A stretch of DNA of 64,000 nucleotides, taken from assembly GCA_002337605.1 (NCBI GenBank), contig DDGL01000010.1:62001-126000 (forward strand), read 5' to 3'. Each line of letters begins with the position of its first letter. Positions within the stretch are counted from its first letter, which is position 1. The position numbers were made by a program, and so were the translations under genes. This stretch comes from Flavobacteriaceae bacterium UBA1903. GTDB taxonomy: Bacteria > Bacteroidota > Bacteroidia > Flavobacteriales > Flavobacteriaceae. The notes beneath the pieces were generated by a model. The model did not search any database and was not told the origin of the DNA. It saw nothing but the letters and a program-made list of their open reading frames with translations. Below are positions 44,771-54,019 of the stretch, piece after piece.

Positions 44771-47700
44771 ATGCATAGCCAAACCAACGAACAAGCCTTA
44801 GAAGCTGCCATTGAGAAGCATCTAACAGGTATATGCTTAGAAGATATAAAAGAGCAAGGCAAGTCTATTGATACAGTAAATGAGGATGCAGGAGTATATC
44901 GGTCTGGAAAGGGCTTTTTGGTTGGGCAACGGGCAAACTTCAATGCCCAATATGCTATTGACGAACAATTCTTTTGGGAGTTCTTGCAAGAAACCCAGCC
45001 GGAAGAATTAGAAAAAATTCAGAAACAAAGTGATTGGAAATTAAAAATCCTTCAGCGCTTTGATCGTATGATTAAAAGGTATGGTGTGTTGCACCTACTC
45101 AAAAAGGGTTTAGAAGTTGACGATGCACATTTCACTTTATTTTATCAGTTACCGTTGGCGAGCAGCGGAGACTCCGTAAAAGAAAAGTTTCAAAAAAATC
45201 GATTCAGCGTAACACGTCAGATTAGATACAACTTAGACAAACCGGGAGAAGAAATTGATTTAGTGCTTTTCATCAACGGCTTACCCATTGTAACTATGGA
45301 ACTAAAAAATCCATGGACTGGTCAAAATGCCAGAGTTCATGGGCAGCATCAATACCGAAAGCAGCGCGATAACCAACAGCCTTTATTACAATTCGCTCGT
45401 TGCATCGTTCACTTTGCCGTAGACACGAATGAGGCGTATATGACAACAAAATTGGCGGGGGAAAAAACATATTTTTTACCTTTCAACAAAGGAAATAAAC
45501 ACGGTAAAGGAAATCCTGAATTACCTTTTGGAGCCACGGGACATCGTACTCAATACTTGTGGGATGAAGTGTTTACAAGAGAAAGTCTAGCAAACATTAT
45601 CCAACATTTTGTTCGCTTAGATGGAAAGAAGAAAGATCCTCTAAATGGTAAAACGCTTTTTTTTCCTAGGTATCACCAGATGGATGTGGTGCGCAAAACC
45701 TTAGCAGATGCTAGTGTAAAAGGTGTTGGGCAAACGTATTTGATTCAGCATTCTGCTGGATCTGGTAAATCCAATTCCATAACCTGGGCAGCTTATCAAT
45801 TGATAGAAACATATCCCGAAAACGATACTGTTCCTGGTAGTAAAGGAATAGAAAAACCATTGTTCGATTCGGTCATTGTGGTTACAGATAGACGTTTGTT
45901 AGACAAACAGATACGAGATAATATTTCAGACTTTTCAGAAGTGAAAAACATTGTGGCCCCTGCCTATTCTTCAAAAGAGCTTCGTGATAATTTAGAGCAA
46001 GGAAAAAAGATTATTATAAGCACCATTCAAAAGTTTCCCTTCATCATCGATGGAATTTCAGATTTAAGCGAGAAACGATTCGCAGTTATAATTGATGAAG
46101 CGCATAGTAGTCAGAGTGGTTCAGCTCACGACAGTTTGAATACCGCTATGGGTCAGCAAGTCACTGAGGAGGAAGATATGGATGCACAAGATAAAATTGT
46201 GAAGGCCATGGAAGCAAGGAAAATGCGTGGCAATGCTTCTTATTTGGCGTTTACAGCAACACCAAAACCAATCACTTTAGAAAAGTTCGGAGTACAACAA
46301 GAAGATGGTGGTTTTGTTCCTTTCCACCTCTATTCAATGAAGCAAGCTATAGAAGAAGGATTTATCCTAGATGTACTATCTAATTACACTACCCTAAGGA
46401 GTTACTATGAAATTGAGAAGTCGGTAGAGGACAACCCTTTGTTCGATAACAAAAAAGCACAAAAGAAATTAAGGGCTTATGTAGAGCAACATCAACAAAC
46501 CATTCAAACAAAGGCCGATATAATTCTAGATCATTTCATCCCTAATATTGTCAATAAAAAGAAATTGAAGGGCAAGGCCAAAGCAATGGTTATTACGCAA
46601 AGTATTGCCTCTGCAATTCGATATTATAAAGCATTACAACGTACCCTAAATGACAAGGGGAATCCTTTTAAAATAGCAATTGCCTTTTCTGGTACCAAGG
46701 AAGTGGATGGTATTGAATATACCGAAGCTGAAATGAACGGGTTCCCTGAAAAGGATACTAAAGACAAGTTTAACGAAGATGCCTATAGAATTTTAGTAGT
46801 AGCCAATAAATATCTAACCGGCTTCGACCAACCGAAACTATGCGCTATGTATGTAGATAAAAAACTACAAGGCGTATTGGCAGTCCAAGCCTTATCACGA
46901 TTAAATAGGGCGGCAAATAGTCTCGGAAAAAAGACCGAGGATTTATTTGTGTTGGATTTCTTCAATTCAACCGGTGACATTAAAGATGCGTTTGACCCGT
47001 TCTATACCGCCACTTCATTAAGTCAAGCCACTGATGTGAACGTATTGCACGATTTAAAAAGTGTATTGGATGATGTTGGTGTGTATGAGTGGTCTGAGGT
47101 AGAAACTTTCAATGAAAAATTCTTTAATAAGGAAGATGCTCAAACGCTTAGCCCAATCATTGAGAGGGCCTCTGAACGTTTTATACATGAATTGGAGCTA
47201 GAAGATGATGAGAAAGCCGATTTCAAAATAAAAGCTAAACAATTTGTAAAAATTTATGGGCAAATGGCTGCCATAATGCCTTTTGAAGTAATCACTTGGG
47301 AAAAACTTTTTTGGTTTTTAAAGTTTCTTATACCTAAACTTCCGGTTAAACCAGACACAATAGACGGTCTAGATGAATTACTAGAAGCTGTCGATTTATC
47401 AACTTATGGTTTAGAACGGGTTAGATTGAATGAAAGCATTGGTTTGGATGATTCAGACAGCGTTGTTGAACCCCAAAACCCAAATCCCAGAGGGGCGCAT
47501 GGAAGTGAAGAAGAAAAAGATCCGCTAGATTTGATCATACAATCTTTTAATGAACGATGGTTTCAAGGTTGGGAGGCGACACCAGAAGATCAACGTATAA
47601 AATTTATAAGCCTAACAAAATCCATACAAGCGCATCCAGATTTCCAATCTAAAGTCGCCGAAAATTCAGATGAACAAAACAAGAATTTGGCATTCCAAAA

Positions 47701-47830
47701 AATATTAGACGACGTGATGTCTAAACAACGGAAGCAAGAATTAGATTTGTATCGCTTATACGCAAAGGACGAAACTTTTTATAGAGCTTTTTTTGATACC
47801 ATGAAACGTATGGCTAGTATGGGGAAGTAA
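44771..47830 (+). CDS. hsdR: type I restriction endonuclease subunit (HsdR)
   Basis: Encodes 1019 residues. N-terminal nuclease domain with EIDLVLFINGLPIVTMELKNP (about 163-183), a PD-(D/E)xK-type core containing E-x-K. The SF2 helicase motor has the Walker A-type SAGSGKS near 327-333 and the DEAH box IIDEAHSSQSG near 441, followed by helicase motifs with AFTATPKP and TGFDQPKLCAMYVDKKL. The C-terminal about 170 residues form the usual helical partner-binding region. It cuts DNA after translocation when HsdM/HsdS meet unmethylated sites. It ends the operon; no clear terminator is visible behind it. Confidence 0.93.
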   Translation: MHSQTNEQALEAAIEKHLTGICLEDIKEQGKSIDTVNEDAGVYRSGKGFLVGQRANFNAQYAIDEQFFWEFLQETQPEELEKIQKQSDWKLKILQRFDRMIKRYGVLHLLKKGLEVDDAHFTLFYQLPLASSGDSVKEKFQKNRFSVTRQIRYNLDKPGEEIDLVLFINGLPIVTMELKNPWTGQNARVHGQHQYRKQRDNQQPLLQFARCIVHFAVDTNEAYMTTKLAGEKTYFLPFNKGNKHGKGNPELPFGATGHRTQYLWDEVFTRESLANIIQHFVRLDGKKKDPLNGKTLFFPRYHQMDVVRKTLADASVKGVGQTYLIQHSAGSGKSNSITWAAYQLIETYPENDTVPGSKGIEKPLFDSVIVVTDRRLLDKQIRDNISDFSEVKNIVAPAYSSKELRDNLEQGKKIIISTIQKFPFIIDGISDLSEKRFAVIIDEAHSSQSGSAHDSLNTAMGQQVTEEEDMDAQDKIVKAMEARKMRGNASYLAFTATPKPITLEKFGVQQEDGGFVPFHLYSMKQAIEEGFILDVLSNYTTLRSYYEIEKSVEDNPLFDNKKAQKKLRAYVEQHQQTIQTKADIILDHFIPNIVNKKKLKGKAKAMVITQSIASAIRYYKALQRTLNDKGNPFKIAIAFSGTKEVDGIEYTEAEMNGFPEKDTKDKFNEDAYRILVVANKYLTGFDQPKLCAMYVDKKLQGVLAVQALSRLNRAANSLGKKTEDLFVLDFFNSTGDIKDAFDPFYTATSLSQATDVNVLHDLKSVLDDVGVYEWSEVETFNEKFFNKEDAQTLSPIIERASERFIHELELEDDEKADFKIKAKQFVKIYGQMAAIMPFEVITWEKLFWFLKFLIPKLPVKPDTIDGLDELLEAVDLSTYGLERVRLNESIGLDDSDSVVEPQNPNPRGAHGSEEEKDPLDLIIQSFNERWFQGWEATPEDQRIKFISLTKSIQAHPDFQSKVAENSDEQNKNLAFQKILDDVMSKQRKQELDLYRLYAKDETFYRAFFDTMKRMASMGK

Positions 47831-48116
47831 AGATATGATCTGTACAACATTAGATATGTCTCCACGTGGTTGTGCAATAAAGAAAGGTATAATAAAGATT
47901 TTGTATATGACAGTTGTTACACATAAAAATGTATGTAAATATCTTTTAGATATATTTTTTTATAAAAAACTTGAATTTATTTTGCATTAGTGCAAATTTA
48001 AGTGTCACAACCGTAACGGTAGCAGTAAGCAATTGGTATTTAGTATTTTGCAATCATTGTTATATGTAACAGTGTGTTTAACTAGTGACATTTGTGACAG
48101 TTATTTAGGGTTAATC
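47831..48116. other. 286-bp gap between convergent hsdR and replication gene
   Basis: AT-rich, with several TGTGACA/TGTCAC-type half-sites (about 48002, 48086, 48095) and an A/T-rich inverted repeat near 47955-47968. No gene is seen. It could contain terminators or an element-specific site such as an origin, but nothing decisive. Confidence 0.4.
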
Positions 48117-50459
48117 TTACAACTTTGCATACACAATCCACATACGGTCTCTTAGCGAATATTCAATATCTAATTTATTTTGCTGAATATATACGTCAAT
48201 GTATTTTTTTACATTTCGTGTATGGAAATATTTTTCGTTTTTCAACGGGTTGTCAAAGACGTTGTAGTACTTTAAGAAATCAGAGACTGTAAATTTATCC
48301 TCTTGGGCTGTAACATAATTAAAAATGCGTACAAACTCCTCTAATACACTATCATTATTAAAAATTGCCCTAAAATTGTCTTGATTTTTGTCATATCTAA
48401 TTTTCTGTAACCCCTGGGTTAAGTAGAGAGCGACACAGCGATATACAAAATTGTAGAATGAATTCCATTCTTTATGGTTCCAATCGGAAAACAACGTATG
48501 CCCAAAAGTTTGATAGGGGGTGTTTTCTAGATTAAAATAGTCAGTAAATTTATATTCATAAAACCGTCTATTTGTTGAGGCCTCTGCTTCATCATAACGG
48601 ACAGACCAATTTGTGGTAATAACAAACTTTGGCGTTTTATTAAATGGAATTTCGACGGCTTCTTTTCCTTTTCTTTGTGGACTTATACTTCCTACTATAT
48701 TAGTGTATAAGTCATCATACTTAAATCCAGCTGGTACATCATCAATAATATAGAGATTCTTTGCTTCCGTTAAGTCTGCAAAATTGTGAATATAGTTGGA
48801 GTCAAATTCTCGCCCACCTTTAAGCATGGAAGGCTGAACATATTGTAATGCTTGTGCCAATATGGTTTTCCCTCTTCCGCCATTACGATTTACATCATTT
48901 GCTCCATCGTCGCTTAAAATAATGCACGGGTTTAACGCTGGATTTTTATAGTTGTGACATAAGTAACCAAACATAGTACAGAACTTTTCAAACAACTCTG
49001 TTTCACTACCATTTAGATTTGAATTTCTAGGATCTTTGCCAACGCTCACCATCGTTAAAAACGCCTCAAATTCACAAGCTGTTTCAGATTTAGAAAAAGA
49101 ATGCTCTTGAACCTTATGTGGAGCAAAAAATGCATTTACATCTGAGTACTCTAATCGGTTAATTTCTAAGTTCTCATCGTTAGTAAGTTTATAAAAACCA
49201 TTTTTAAAAGGCAGCCCAAATGTATTAGAGGTATCTCGATAATAGTTAATAGCTTTTGAAGGTAATAGAAGAAAGGCTTGGCTAATGAAAGTTTTATTTT
49301 CCTTTGCAATCTTATTTTCTATTGCTGCTGTATGGAACTCGTTAATTTCAGATTTCAAAAATCCAACCGTCTCTGTTTTATGATTGAAGGGTGCAACAAC
49401 ATTATTTGTATCCTTAAAAATGATTACATTGTCGTTAGATTCTTCCCTTCCTCGAATAAAATTTTCTTGTTCAAAGAATGCTGCATACTGATGGGCAGAT
49501 GTGTATATGTCATAATCGCTAATAGGCGTATAAAACAAAGAGGGTACAGCGTTAAGGGAGGGTTTTTCACAAGCCTTAATCGAAAACTCAATATCTTTTA
49601 TTTTCAGCTTTTTTATGGTCGTGTCTTGCAATACAAATACGCCATCATGTAGCCTTACGTAATTCTTGATTTTGTTCTTTTTAACAAGTTTTTTTATGGC
49701 ACGTTCTTCTTGTACCACAAGATCTCTGAACATCTTTCCTTTTTTAGTAAAACGGTCTTCCGTGATAACATCATTTACACGGTTCTTATAGATTGGTTTT
49801 AATTTATCTCTTACTTGCTTAATGGTAGTCCCATTTACCCCAGAATGTAGGTTAATAAGGGTATTAAATTCAGTTTTTCCAATGATGCTGTATACATCTT
49901 CAATAGGCATTTCTAGCCCTAGCTCCAATGCTATAAATGTGGGGAAAGCTCTTGAAATATCTATTTCCTTTATCTTCATTGGTATTTCAGCTCTGAGCAC
50001 ACTAGGAGTGCGGCTAAGAGGTGTGTATACTCTATGGTCTACAGTCTTTACGTTGAAAATACCATCAAATCCATTTTTATAGACTCCATATAATTTAAGC
50101 ATCATAAACAGTACGTACTCCTTGTATTGGTAGAAGTTAAATGGGTCGTAGTTTTTGTCTTGATCTACTTTTGAATAGTATTCTTTTAATTTTTCAATGG
50201 AGTGTCGAAAATATTTTTCTTTTAATTTTTTTCCTTTCCGGTATGCTTGGACATATTTAAAGTAATCATTGTCTTTAAGCGGATTACTAATCACAAAATC
50301 TAGGTACTTAATAAGTACTTCATCAAATTCGTTCCTATACTCTTCAGACCTGGTAACGGCATCATTATAGTTGAAGTTTTGTTTTTTACTTCCAGATTGG
50401 ATTTTGATTCTATTTATAAAATCATCTTGCCAATCAGATATAATATTTTCATACGTCAT
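48117..50459 (-). CDS. primase/helicase-type replication protein of the element
   Basis: Encodes 780 residues. The N-terminal half resembles a primase-like or polymerase-related region (e.g. REIDISRAFPTFIALELG..MPIEDVY). The C-terminal half is a superfamily 3-type ATPase, with the P-loop NRNGGRGKTIL (K531), a Walker B-like stretch NLYIIDDVPAG and the SF3 motif KFVITTNWSVRYDE near 595-625. Such proteins (DUF5906-like) drive replication of phage, plasmid or satellite elements. Position next to zinc-finger and excisionase genes supports autonomous replication of unit B after excision. Confidence 0.75.
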   Translation of the reverse strand: MTYENIISDWQDDFINRIKIQSGSKKQNFNYNDAVTRSEEYRNEFDEVLIKYLDFVISNPLKDNDYFKYVQAYRKGKKLKEKYFRHSIEKLKEYYSKVDQDKNYDPFNFYQYKEYVLFMMLKLYGVYKNGFDGIFNVKTVDHRVYTPLSRTPSVLRAEIPMKIKEIDISRAFPTFIALELGLEMPIEDVYSIIGKTEFNTLINLHSGVNGTTIKQVRDKLKPIYKNRVNDVITEDRFTKKGKMFRDLVVQEERAIKKLVKKNKIKNYVRLHDGVFVLQDTTIKKLKIKDIEFSIKACEKPSLNAVPSLFYTPISDYDIYTSAHQYAAFFEQENFIRGREESNDNVIIFKDTNNVVAPFNHKTETVGFLKSEINEFHTAAIENKIAKENKTFISQAFLLLPSKAINYYRDTSNTFGLPFKNGFYKLTNDENLEINRLEYSDVNAFFAPHKVQEHSFSKSETACEFEAFLTMVSVGKDPRNSNLNGSETELFEKFCTMFGYLCHNYKNPALNPCIILSDDGANDVNRNGGRGKTILAQALQYVQPSMLKGGREFDSNYIHNFADLTEAKNLYIIDDVPAGFKYDDLYTNIVGSISPQRKGKEAVEIPFNKTPKFVITTNWSVRYDEAEASTNRRFYEYKFTDYFNLENTPYQTFGHTLFSDWNHKEWNSFYNFVYRCVALYLTQGLQKIRYDKNQDNFRAIFNNDSVLEEFVRIFNYVTAQEDKFTVSDFLKYYNVFDNPLKNEKYFHTRNVKKYIDVYIQQNKLDIEYSLRDRMWIVYAKL

Positions 50460-50471
50460 AGCTAAGCCCTT

Positions 50472-50906
50472 TTAAATTTTATAAATCAATATCTGTTGTG
50501 TAGTATCAAAATAGGCTCTAAACCCATCACTTCTTGGAGGGATGTTCTTAATAAGAATGAATTTAGGCATACCTTCTTTTAAAAGCCGTTGTATGTCACC
50601 TTTCGTGGCTGGTTTGTTTTCTTCTTTGGTAAGTAGGCTCGTGGCAAGGTTTATTGCCAAAGTTCCTGCTGCGGCATTTCCTACTCCTGCCCAGGTCATT
50701 TTATCTTTCCCTGGCATACCATCTACCTGATCCGTTTCTTTTACACGTTGTTCTGTGTTTTCTGGTTTGCTTAATCCTCGCTGCTCTTTTTTTCTTTGAT
50801 TAAAGGCATTTACCCTGCAACTGTTGCTGCAATATTTCTGTACTTTTCTTCTTTTTGGGATGTATTCCACACCACAATAGTTACAATCGTATGTATATCG
50901 GTCCAT
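50472..50906 (-). CDS. small zinc-finger protein with hydrophobic helix
   Basis: Encodes 144 residues. The N-terminus CNYCGVEYIPKRRKVQKYCSNSCRVNAFNQ has a Cys-x2-Cys...Cys-x3-Cys zinc-finger pattern, like the start of the 53533 protein. A moderately hydrophobic Ala-rich segment follows (GVGNAAAGTLAINLATSLL), then a charged region. Its stop is 12 bp from the replication protein start, so the two are in one operon. Function is unknown; DNA binding or control of replication is plausible. Confidence 0.6.
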   Translation of the reverse strand: MDRYTYDCNYCGVEYIPKRRKVQKYCSNSCRVNAFNQRKKEQRGLSKPENTEQRVKETDQVDGMPGKDKMTWAGVGNAAAGTLAINLATSLLTKEENKPATKGDIQRLLKEGMPKFILIKNIPPRSDGFRAYFDTTQQILIYKI

Positions 50907-50935
50907 TGTTCGTTATTTTAACGTTAGAGTAACGC

Positions 50936-51268
50936 TTATTGAAGCGGGTTTTTTAATAAGTACTCATTGGCTTTTTCGTAAAGCGAAGATTTTGTTTCAC
51001 GCTTTCCACTCTTAATCCATTCTATAATTTCGGATTTAAGGAAATAGAGTTTTCCTTTTTTGTGGTAGGGAATAGCATTTTTATGGACTAGTCCATAAAT
51101 ACTCCCTTTTGTCATGGAGATAAATTCAGCAAGTTCATCTATTGTTAAAAGAGGATCTTCTGGAACCGACAAGTTATTGGCTAGTGTAAGGTTTAATTGT
51201 CCTGTAATTTTCTTTGCGAGTATGTTTAATACTTCGTCGTTGATTAAAAAGAATTGATCTGATTTCAT
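50936..51268 (-). CDS. helix-turn-helix (excisionase/AlpA-like) protein
   Basis: 110 residues from the ATG at 51268; a TTG start 9 codons upstream is unlikely because it falls within a -7 box. The motif LLTIDELAEFISMTKGSIYGLVHKNAIPYHKKGKLYFLKSEIIEWIKSG is a MerR-like DNA-binding domain of the excisionase/HTH_17 type. It probably controls the replication operon that follows or assists excision. About 30 bp lie between it and the zinc-finger gene. Confidence 0.75.
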   Translation of the reverse strand: MKSDQFFLINDEVLNILAKKITGQLNLTLANNLSVPEDPLLTIDELAEFISMTKGSIYGLVHKNAIPYHKKGKLYFLKSEIIEWIKSGKRETKSSLYEKANEYLLKNPLQ

Positions 51269-51292
51269 TGTATAATAGTTTTTTGTTTGGGA

Positions 51293-51300
51293 CAAATCTA
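51293..51300 (-). promoter_or_regulatory. -7 promoter box for the excisionase-type gene
   Basis: On the minus strand TAGATTTG matches TAnnTTTG exactly and precedes the ATG at 51268 by 24 bp. It argues against the upstream TTG start. Confidence 0.45.
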
Positions 51301-51444
51301 TTATTCAATGTTTGCTAATTTTTAGATGTGGATTTTAGATGGATTTCATGTGGATATTGCAACTGACTTTAAAACAACGCCTTAAATAATTTAAATATGG
51401 AAAAAAGGCAACTATCCAAGTGAAATATTTCCGAAAACTTTATT

Positions 51445-52392
51445 TTACTTTAATTTTTTGAAAAAATCTCCATAATCAGTTGATAACTCTTCCGCGATAG
51501 ATTTTAATCCGTTATTTTCAAGTTTTGTTTTTAAGCTAGCTACTTTTTTTTGTTGATCATTTCTTGTAAAGACGGTGTACCCTTTTAAAGCCTTTTTGTA
51601 GAAATAGCTTTTACTAGCATTTTTGACGTCAAATATTTCAAATTTATTAGTTGCTCCTATAATTAATACTAGTTTCATTAACTCAGTACTATCTAACATT
51701 CCCAATTTCAATCTATTTTTCAATAGATGAAACAAAACAGCTCTTTCATTCACATCAAATTCACTGCTAAGCCTTTCCCTAGTTGTTATAACTGTGTCCG
51801 GGTCTTTAATATTTTCAGTTGATTTTTTGTTTGATTCAGTCTCAATTAAGTTAAAGAGTGACGGTTCACTTTTTCTATCGGGATATTGGATATCCAGCAT
51901 TTCAAGGTATTCCTTTGAAGTCTCATAGCTTCCATTCTTAAAATCTTTTGCATAAAAGTATTCGTACTTATTTTGCAAGTATATAAGTTCGTAGTACGGC
52001 CTGTAATTATTAAAGTGATTTTGAATTCTGTCAATAGACTGTTGGGTAGCGATTTTCTTAACAAATTCTTCATAGTCTGATTTTCCTAACCTTAAATATT
52101 CTTCTTTTACTTCATTTCCTAAGATTAATGAAATCACCTCATACCGTTCTAAATTGGAGTCATATTCTCTATGTCTATTTTCAAATAATTCGTAGCAAAC
52201 CTTTAAGTTCTCTTCAGTGAATTGAGTAACTATTTTTTTCTGTTCGTTATATAGCTCAGTAGTAATATTGTTGAATAATTTGTTAAAGTTTCTTTTGTTC
52301 TTTTTTGCAGTTTTTAAATCAGCTATCGTTTGAGACTTAATATGCTCCCAGGTAGTTTTGAATTGATTTTTATATATCTGTAAGTAATCCAT
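51445..52392 (-). CDS. hypothetical element-encoded protein
   Basis: Encodes 315 residues, charged and mostly helical, without signal peptide or membrane helix. The C-terminal part has a region ERAVLFHLLKNRLKLGMLDSTELMKLVLIIGATNKFE that resembles regulatory parts of mobile-element proteins such as RteC-like proteins, but the resemblance is weak. Its start overlaps the recombinase stop by 23 bp, so its translation is coupled to the recombinase, suggesting a role in integration, excision or its control. Confidence 0.6.
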   Translation of the reverse strand: MDYLQIYKNQFKTTWEHIKSQTIADLKTAKKNKRNFNKLFNNITTELYNEQKKIVTQFTEENLKVCYELFENRHREYDSNLERYEVISLILGNEVKEEYLRLGKSDYEEFVKKIATQQSIDRIQNHFNNYRPYYELIYLQNKYEYFYAKDFKNGSYETSKEYLEMLDIQYPDRKSEPSLFNLIETESNKKSTENIKDPDTVITTRERLSSEFDVNERAVLFHLLKNRLKLGMLDSTELMKLVLIIGATNKFEIFDVKNASKSYFYKKALKGYTVFTRNDQQKKVASLKTKLENNGLKSIAEELSTDYGDFFKKLK

Positions 52393-53521
52393 CTAAATCT
52401 AAGTTTATGCGGTTAGCTGCTTTTATTTTATTCTTATCTAATACTTTGGTATATATCTGTGTGGTAGAAACGTTTTTATGCCCGAGTAGTTTTGATACCG
52501 TATAAATGTCAGTTCCATTGGCCAGTTGTAGAGTTGCGTAGCTATGTCTAAAATTATGAAATGAGATATTCTTGTTTATTCCAGAGCGTTCAATCCATTC
52601 CTTTAAGGGTCTTGTTATTTGGGTGTATTTAATGTCTTTGAAAATCTGCCCTTTTTCTGTGTTTTGAATTTTTAAAATTTTATGGGCGGTAGTTGATATG
52701 GGGTGATTGTTTATGTTGCCAGTTTTTTTCTCTTTCAGTTGTATATAATAGCTTTGATGCTTGTCATGGTAAATCGATTCCCATTTCAGATTGACAATAT
52801 CAGAAAAACGAAGTCCAGTAAGGGCAGCAAAGAATGCCATGTGTTTCACCTTTTCTATTTTGATGTCCGTTTTCCATAAAACATCTAATTCTTCTTCCGT
52901 AAGATATTCCCTATGGGTTTGTTCTTCTTTTATGTACTCAGCATTAGCAGCCAAATCTTTGAGTAATAGATTTTTTTTGTAAGCCTTTTTTAAGACTGTA
53001 ATAAAGTGTTTATAGTAGGTTGATGCTGTATTTATAGACAGTTTACGTTTTTCTTTAACTCTAAGGTTATCGGTTTTAAGTAAAAATTCACGGTAGTTAG
53101 AGACGTGATTCTCATTTAGTTGATGGGTTTGAATTTTTTTACCAATAAATTCTTTGAGATAATTGGATGATGATTTCCACGCCAAATAATTTGAGTAACT
53201 AGTAGTGTTCAACTTTTCTTCCACTACAGTTTCATAAAATAAAACAAAATTAACGCTTACGTTCACATTTTCTTTAAATCCATACTCTTTATCTCTAAAT
53301 TGAACGAGACGTTTAGCCCTTATAATTTCAGCAAATTCAATAGTGTCTTTATTGTGACTTTTTTCGCCGGCATTTTTGGGCTGGGCATAAATCTGTAATT
53401 TTAAAAATTCTCTTCTGGTCTCCTTACCTGTTTTAGGACTTGTAATAGGAGGGTAGTAATCCAGATATAGACTGTATTTGTCGTTTGCTAACTTTTTTTT
53501 ACGAACCGTAATATTTACCAT
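52370..53521 (-). CDS. tyrosine recombinase/integrase
   Basis: Encodes 383 residues with an arm-binding N-terminal region, a SAM-like core-binding domain (about 95-200) and a catalytic domain with all expected residues: R238 in TGLRFSD, H322 and R325 in SFHNFRHSYA, H348 in LLGHKNVS and the nucleophile Y357 in TTQIYTK. It resembles integrases of Bacteroidota integrative elements. It is the only recombinase in the window and lies 625 bp from the mnmE junction, so it is presumed to recognise the mnmE-derived core sites. The N-terminus is preceded by a 12-bp gap to the zinc-finger/excisionase gene. Confidence 0.93.
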   Translation of the reverse strand: MVNITVRKKKLANDKYSLYLDYYPPITSPKTGKETRREFLKLQIYAQPKNAGEKSHNKDTIEFAEIIRAKRLVQFRDKEYGFKENVNVSVNFVLFYETVVEEKLNTTSYSNYLAWKSSSNYLKEFIGKKIQTHQLNENHVSNYREFLLKTDNLRVKEKRKLSINTASTYYKHFITVLKKAYKKNLLLKDLAANAEYIKEEQTHREYLTEEELDVLWKTDIKIEKVKHMAFFAALTGLRFSDIVNLKWESIYHDKHQSYYIQLKEKKTGNINNHPISTTAHKILKIQNTEKGQIFKDIKYTQITRPLKEWIERSGINKNISFHNFRHSYATLQLANGTDIYTVSKLLGHKNVSTTQIYTKVLDKNKIKAANRINLDLDGLLTDI

Positions 53522-53532
53522 TAATTATTAAT

Positions 53533-53892
53533 TTAAACTTTGGTGAGTAGTTTTTCAATTTCAGACCGTTTCACACGAATGAGTCTTTGAGATAGATTAG
53601 ATGCTCTTAGTTTTCCCAGTTCAATTAATCGATAGGTCGACCTCTTTGAAATGTTGAGTAGGGCAGCGGTTTCCTTTACTGTTAAATAATCCTTTACTTG
53701 AAGTACTTCTAATGGCTCAAGTTTAACTTTAAGAGTTTCAGTGTTAGATTTTTTAATCTTACTAGCCCTCTTTCGTTTCTTATAAGCAATCTTAGCACAG
53801 TTATCACCACAAAACCTGGTAACAGTAGTTTTTGCAACAAAGGATGTATTGCAATTTTCACAAATTCTATTTACTCTAATATTTGAACTCAT
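53533..53892 (-). CDS. zinc-finger plus helix-turn-helix (excisionase-type) protein
   Basis: Encodes 119 residues. The N-terminal part CENCNTSFVAKTTVTRFCGDNCAKIAYKK has a Cys-x2-Cys...Cys-x3-Cys zinc finger. The C-terminal part DYLTVKETAALLNISKRSTYRLIELGKLRASNLSQRLIRVKRSEIEKLL is an excisionase/HTH_17 domain. It is the first gene of the integrase operon and lies just downstream of a 10-bp phased repeat array, so it may be auto-regulated or act as directionality factor. Confidence 0.8.
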   Translation of the reverse strand: MSSNIRVNRICENCNTSFVAKTTVTRFCGDNCAKIAYKKRKRASKIKKSNTETLKVKLEPLEVLQVKDYLTVKETAALLNISKRSTYRLIELGKLRASNLSQRLIRVKRSEIEKLLTKV

Positions 53893-53924
53893 ATCAATGG
53901 GTAATTTCTCCCTTTTTAGGAGTC

Positions 53925-53970
53925 ATTAAGTAGATTTAAGGTACATTAAGATTAATTAAGTATCTTTAAG
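53925..53970. repeat. five phased (A/T)TTAAG repeats with 10-bp period
   Basis: ATTAAG, TTTAAG, ATTAAG, ATTAAG and TTTAAG begin at 53925, 53935, 53945, 53955 and 53965, exactly one helical turn apart. The array is 33-78 bp before the start of the excisionase-type gene. It looks like a multi-subunit protein binding array. Confidence 0.8.
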
Positions 53971-54019
53971 TGCCATAATCTCGCCCTAGATACCAAATAT
54001 AAATATTTACGACCAACGA

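Noticed and set aside
47951..47970. A/T-rich inverted repeat as hsdR terminator
   Set aside because: The stem consists only of A and T and is likely chance in AT-rich DNA.
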